DNA of 64,000 nucleotides from Pontibacillus chungwhensis (GTDB lineage: Bacteria > Bacillota > Bacilli > Bacillales > BH030062). The stretch is from positions 3,038,001 to 3,102,000 of the forward strand of contig NZ_CP126446.1 of the NCBI RefSeq assembly GCF_030166655.1, in the 5' to 3' direction. Shown piece by piece: positions 60,834-64,000 of the stretch (position 1 is its first letter; every line of letters starts with the position of its first letter). The translations under genes and the position numbers were made by a program. The notes under the pieces are model-generated. The model was not told the origin of the DNA, did not search any database, and saw nothing but the letters and a program-made list of their open reading frames with translations.

Positions 60834-61999
60834 CCTGCAGAGCCGGTTTTGTCTATTCAGAAGACTTTAGAACGTATCGATTTCGAGATGATCATCCCTT
60901 TAATCAATTAAGAGTGACCTTAGCTTATGAATTACTTCAAAGTATAGGAGCCATTACAGAGAAGGAACTCATTTCTCCAAGGATGGCTACAGAGGAAGAA
61001 CTTCTTCTCGTACACGAGAAACCCTATGTAGAAGCGATAAAAAAAGCAAGTTCAGGAAAACTTAGCGAAGAAGAAGGATTTGAATTTGGGGTCGGTACAG
61101 AAGATACACCCATGTTTGAAGGGATGCATGAAGCTTCTTCTCTCCTTGTCGGCGGGACTTTATCAGCTGTCGATGCAGTCATGCAAGACAAGGTAGATCA
61201 TGCCTTAAACTTAGGCGGAGGGCTTCACCACGGTTTTCAACGGAAAGCTTCTGGTTTTTGTATTTATAATGATGGTGCGGTGGCTATTCAATACATTCGA
61301 GAACATTATCAGGCGAAAGTTCTTTATATTGATACGGATGCTCACCATGGCGATGGGGTTCAATGGGCCTTTTATGATGATCCTAACGTTTGCACATTAT
61401 CCGTTCATGAAACAGGCAGGTACCTTTTCCCGGGTACAGGGAATGTCAACGAGCGAGGAATTAAAGAAGGCTATGGATACAGCTTCAACATCCCTGTCGA
61501 TGCGTTTACAGAGGATGAGTCTTTTATGCACGTTTATGAAACCGCATTCAGGGAAGTGATTGAGTATTTTAAACCAGACGTTATTGTAACCCAAAATGGA
61601 GCAGATGCTCACGTATTAGATCCTTTAACCCATTTATGCTGTACATCCCAATTATATGAATTCATTCCACAAATCGCTCATAAACTAGCCCACGAATATT
61701 GTGGAGGGAAATGGATTGCTTTAGGTGGGGGCGGATATGATATTTGGAGAGTTGTACCCCGTGCATGGGCGCAAATTTGGAACGTCATGGCTCATAACGA
61801 ACCAGCAGAAGGCCCTTTGCCTAAAGAGTGGCTGGCCAAATGGCAACAAGAAGCTCCTGTTCAGCTTCCTTCTTCCTGGCATGACGCTTCAGGACTATAC
61901 AAAGAAATTCCGAGAAAGCTTGAAATTACTGAAAAAAACGAAAAAGTCTTAGAAAAAGCCATGCAGTTTATTCAACTAAAACATAACCTCCCTAAATAA
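60830..61999 (+). CDS. acuC: Histone-deacetylase-like protein AcuC
   Basis: A zinc-dependent deacetylase of the HDAC family; B. subtilis AcuC removes the acetyl group from AcsA. The 389-residue protein has GGGLHHGFQRKASGFCIYND (active-site histidines, about residues 126-145), the zinc ligands in DTDAHHGDGVQWAFYDD (near 170) and the later Asp in TQNGADAHVLDPL, then GGGGYDIW. The ATG lies inside the acuB stop (ATGA), suggesting coupled translation. It is the last gene of acuABC. Confidence 0.95.
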   Translation: MTCRAGFVYSEDFRTYRFRDDHPFNQLRVTLAYELLQSIGAITEKELISPRMATEEELLLVHEKPYVEAIKKASSGKLSEEEGFEFGVGTEDTPMFEGMHEASSLLVGGTLSAVDAVMQDKVDHALNLGGGLHHGFQRKASGFCIYNDGAVAIQYIREHYQAKVLYIDTDAHHGDGVQWAFYDDPNVCTLSVHETGRYLFPGTGNVNERGIKEGYGYSFNIPVDAFTEDESFMHVYETAFREVIEYFKPDVIVTQNGADAHVLDPLTHLCCTSQLYEFIPQIAHKLAHEYCGGKWIALGGGGYDIWRVVPRAWAQIWNVMAHNEPAEGPLPKEWLAKWQQEAPVQLPSSWHDASGLYKEIPRKLEITEKNEKVLEKAMQFIQLKHNLPK

Positions 62000-62060
62000 G
62001 AGAAGTATGTCTCGATAAAGTATGGAATGGTTATAGAAGACAAGAGTTTATATGAAATCA

Positions 62061-62110
62061 TAAAAAAAGAGTGTTCCCATGATGACTTGAAAGTTCAAGG
62101 GAACACTCTT
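62061..62110 (-). terminator. Terminator after motS
   Basis: AAGAGTGTTCCC (62067-62078) and GGGAACACTCTT (62099-62110) form a 12-bp stem, with a smaller inner CTTGAA/TTCAAG pairing. On the minus strand it is followed by TTTTTTT. It could also act on acuC from the other side. Confidence 0.9.
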
Positions 62111-62111
62111 C

Positions 62112-62918
62112 TTATTGAGGAGACGCTGTATTTTCTTTTTCTTCGTAATTTGGATCTAATATCACAATTTCCACCCGACGATTCTTTTGCCAATTTTCTT
62201 CTGAATTATTTGGCACGATGGGTCTTGTATCTCCATACCCTACCGCTGTGAAGCGCGCTGCATCTACAGCTGTTTCCTCTGCTAAGTATCGAATCACACC
62301 ACTTGCCCGTGCTGCTGAAAGCTCCCAATTGGATGGGAAACGATAAGTTGAGATTGGACGATTATCCGTATGCCCTTCTACTTTCACATGGTTTGGAATG
62401 TTGTTTAACAATTGCCCCACCTTCTTTAAGAACGGTTGACCATTGGGTATAATTTCAGCCTCAGCTGTATTAAAGAGTACTTGCTCTTGTAGCGTAAGCA
62501 CAACACCTCGGTCTGTACGGTTGGCTGTGATCTTTTCAGTCAGATCATTATTTTTAAGAAACGTTTCGACTTCAGTCACAAGATTGTTTAAGGAATCTTG
62601 AGTATCTTTAGCACCTGTTTCCTGATCTTTGTTCACATCATCGTTTTTCTCTGATTCGAATTCGCTCATATCTTTTTGGTCTTGTTCCTTATTCCTTTGA
62701 TCTGCAGGATAATTGTGATCTACAACCGAAGGATTGAAATCAAATATAGCTCGACTACGAAACGATTCTGCCACAGCTTCAAATTTCTCTTTATCAATCT
62801 GTGACATAGAGAATAGAAGGATAAAGAACACAAGAATCAATGTCATTAGATCTGAAAATGTCACCATCCACTTCGGAGCACCTTTTTCTTGTTCACGGTC
62901 ACGACGTCTAAGCTTCAT
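62112..62918 (-). CDS. motS: Flagellar stator protein MotS (sodium type)
   Basis: A MotB-family stator subunit, anchored to peptidoglycan and coupled to Na+ in Bacillus. The 268-residue protein has one membrane helix (about residues 19-39) with the ion-binding Asp23 in FSDLMTLILVFFILLFSM. A long acidic linker (about 62-115, rich in Asp, Glu, Gln and Lys) and a C-terminal OmpA-like domain (about 135-260) with VEGHTDNRPISTYRFPSNWELSAARA follow. It overlaps motP by 11 bp. The acidic linker fits a halophile. Confidence 0.94.
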   Translation of the reverse strand: MKLRRRDREQEKGAPKWMVTFSDLMTLILVFFILLFSMSQIDKEKFEAVAESFRSRAIFDFNPSVVDHNYPADQRNKEQDQKDMSEFESEKNDDVNKDQETGAKDTQDSLNNLVTEVETFLKNNDLTEKITANRTDRGVVLTLQEQVLFNTAEAEIIPNGQPFLKKVGQLLNNIPNHVKVEGHTDNRPISTYRFPSNWELSAARASGVIRYLAEETAVDAARFTAVGYGDTRPIVPNNSEENWQKNRRVEIVILDPNYEEKENTASPQ

Positions 62919-63732
62919 TCGGCGTTTCCCCCATCAAATCCTCAGTCGGTTGTTCCTCCTGACGTTGACGTTCATTTCCAGAAAGGAAAGCACTCAGCTT
63001 TTCTTCTAAAATTTTAGGGTTCTGGCCTGATTGGACTCCAATTACACCTTCTATTGTAACTTGCTTAATAAAGATTTCTTGGTCTGTCTTGTTAGCAAGC
63101 TTCCCAGCCATTGGAGAAAACACTAGATTGGCAAGGACAGACCCATAAAATGTCGTTAACAAAGCAATCGCCATGTTTGGTCCAAGTGTAGTTGGGTCTG
63201 TTAGGTTCTTAAGCATCAGAACAAGACCAATTAAAGTCCCGATCATACCCCAAGCCGGAGCATATTCTGCCGCCTTCTCAATAATCGCACGACCCCTGCG
63301 GTGCCTTTCTTCAATAGCTGATATTTCAGCATTCATAATATCATTGATAACCTCTGGTTCAATTCCATCTACCGCTAGAAGAATACCTTTTTTGATAAAA
63401 GGATCTTCCACTTCTTCTAACTCTGATTCTAATGCCAAAAGGCCTTCGCGACGCGCCCGTTCAGAAAGACGTACAAACAGATCAATCAGTCCTGATAAGT
63501 TCTGATCATTTGTCTGAAAAGATTCTTTCAGTACCTTTCCGGTCAGTTTGATCTCGTCCAACGTGAAGTTAATTAAGAGCGCAGCTGCAAGGCCACCAAG
63601 CACAATGATCATCGAGGAAATTTGAATGAAAGATACTACATCGCTTGCTCCCCCTGTAGTAAAGATCCCTACGAAGATCATCGTAATCCCTATAAATATG
63701 CCGATTGGAGTTAATAAATCATTTCGTTTCAT
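62908..63732 (-). CDS. motP: Flagellar stator protein MotP (sodium type)
   Basis: A MotA-family stator subunit, partner of MotS. The 274-residue protein has four membrane helices (about residues 8-28, 35-58, 150-172 and 182-205) with the cytoplasmic loop between helices 2 and 3. WGMIGTLIGLVLMLKNLTDPTTLGPNMAIALLTTFYGSVLAN is the family signature region, quoted in part only: GMIGTLIGLV and GPNMAIALLTTFYGS. It matches MotP rather than MotA by its position downstream of ccpA. It is co-transcribed with motS. Confidence 0.93.
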   Translation of the reverse strand: MKRNDLLTPIGIFIGITMIFVGIFTTGGASDVVSFIQISSMIIVLGGLAAALLINFTLDEIKLTGKVLKESFQTNDQNLSGLIDLFVRLSERARREGLLALESELEEVEDPFIKKGILLAVDGIEPEVINDIMNAEISAIEERHRRGRAIIEKAAEYAPAWGMIGTLIGLVLMLKNLTDPTTLGPNMAIALLTTFYGSVLANLVFSPMAGKLANKTDQEIFIKQVTIEGVIGVQSGQNPKILEEKLSAFLSGNERQRQEEQPTEDLMGETPNEA

Positions 63733-63786
63733 TGTCTCTCTCCCTAATATAAAACCCTAATGATCTATTTTTTTATATCGACATAT

Positions 63787-64000
63787 TTATGATTTTGTTG
63801 AGTTTCTTTCGACATTTCGGTGTGGAAGAATTACATTTTGTTCTTCGACTTTTTCGTTATTCATATATTTGGTTAATAAGCGCATGGATACAGCGCCAAT
63901 GTCATACATCGGTTGAACTACCGTTGAAAGGGTTGGGCGAACCATCGTTGCTAAACGTGTATTATCAAAGCCAAATACTTCTACATCTTCAGGTACGCGT
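63787..64000 (-). CDS. ccpA: Catabolite control protein A, C-terminal end (partial)
   Basis: The reverse strand of the window's right edge reads [19 protein letters not shown], then [19 protein letters not shown], ending NVERNSTKS and a stop at 63787-63789. This is the C-terminal effector-domain end of CcpA, the LacI-family regulator that binds cre boxes with HPr-Ser46-P. The remainder of the gene lies outside the window. It is followed by motPS, as in B. subtilis. Several candidate cre boxes for this protein occur within the window. Confidence 0.92.
   Translation of the reverse strand, partial: RVPEDVEVFGFDNTRLATMVRPTLSTVVQPMYDIGAVSMRLLTKYMNNEKVEEQNVILPHRNVERNSTKS

Noticed and set aside
62027-62251. 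74-residue frame between acuC and motS
   Set aside because: It reads through the motS terminator hairpin and into the antisense of motS.

Overview
The window looks like chromosome from a low-to-moderate GC, endospore-forming Bacillaceae, probably a Halobacillus/Pontibacillus-type moderate halophile. This is inferred from gene content and from gene order matching the Bacillus subtilis ytw-ytv-ytr-ytk-ytf-acu-ccpA stretch. No assembly or database comparison was possible. Supporting signs are sporulation genes (ytrH/ytrI, ytfJ, an alpha/beta-type SASP gene), Bacillus-type promoters and cre boxes, a tyrosyl T-box leader, and a sodium-type MotPS stator. There are no rRNA or tRNA genes, no CRISPR array, no transposase and no prophage.

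Layout. 0-14 kb is central metabolism, mostly on the minus strand: a truncated MaoC-like hydratase, citZ-icd-mdh, ytwI/ytvI/fxsA, pfkA-pyk, accDA, a FadR-type regulator and malic enzyme. A tandem hairpin repeat (about 13.74-14.08 kb) sits beside dnaE (14.1-17.4 kb). 17.5-22.8 kb holds sporulation genes ytrHI behind a sigma-E-like promoter, then nrnA, ytpI, ytoI and ytkL. 22.9-26.9 kb is a five-gene minus-strand unit: DUF4178, PspA, a DUF4247 lipoprotein, DUF350 and a membrane-anchored spermidine-synthase-like protein. It is preceded by a good ECF/sigma-W-like promoter and is the most interesting system here. 27-35.8 kb has ald, an SDR, an NCS1 permease, a universal stress protein, EcsC and NERD proteins, ackA with a cre box centred about 56 bp upstream of the predicted start, and ytxK.

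35.9-36.3 kb holds two opposed 126-bp elements whose different stem sequences compensate each other, which suggests a structured RNA. 36.4-48 kb carries tpx, ytfJ/ytfI, NAD kinase, an amidohydrolase, sspA (sigma-G-like promoter), thiI and a cysteine desulfurase, ezrA, hisJ, a TetR regulator and a methionine-sulfoxide reductase. 48-56 kb has a GAF-GGDEF protein, rpsD with a long leader, a RecB/Cas4-like nuclease fused to an iron-sulfur Rad3/XPD-type helicase, and tyrS behind its T-box. 56-64 kb has a class A penicillin-binding protein with an Asn/Asp-rich tail, acuABC (no acsA beside it), motPS and the 3' end of ccpA.

Together these genes cover glycolysis, the TCA cycle and acetate overflow. 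They lie next to ccpA, and cre-like sites precede maoC, ackA, nadK2 and possibly citZ and usp. Many start codons are GTG or TTG. Where the longest reading frame began inside or upstream of a Shine-Dalgarno sequence, I chose the start that follows that sequence.
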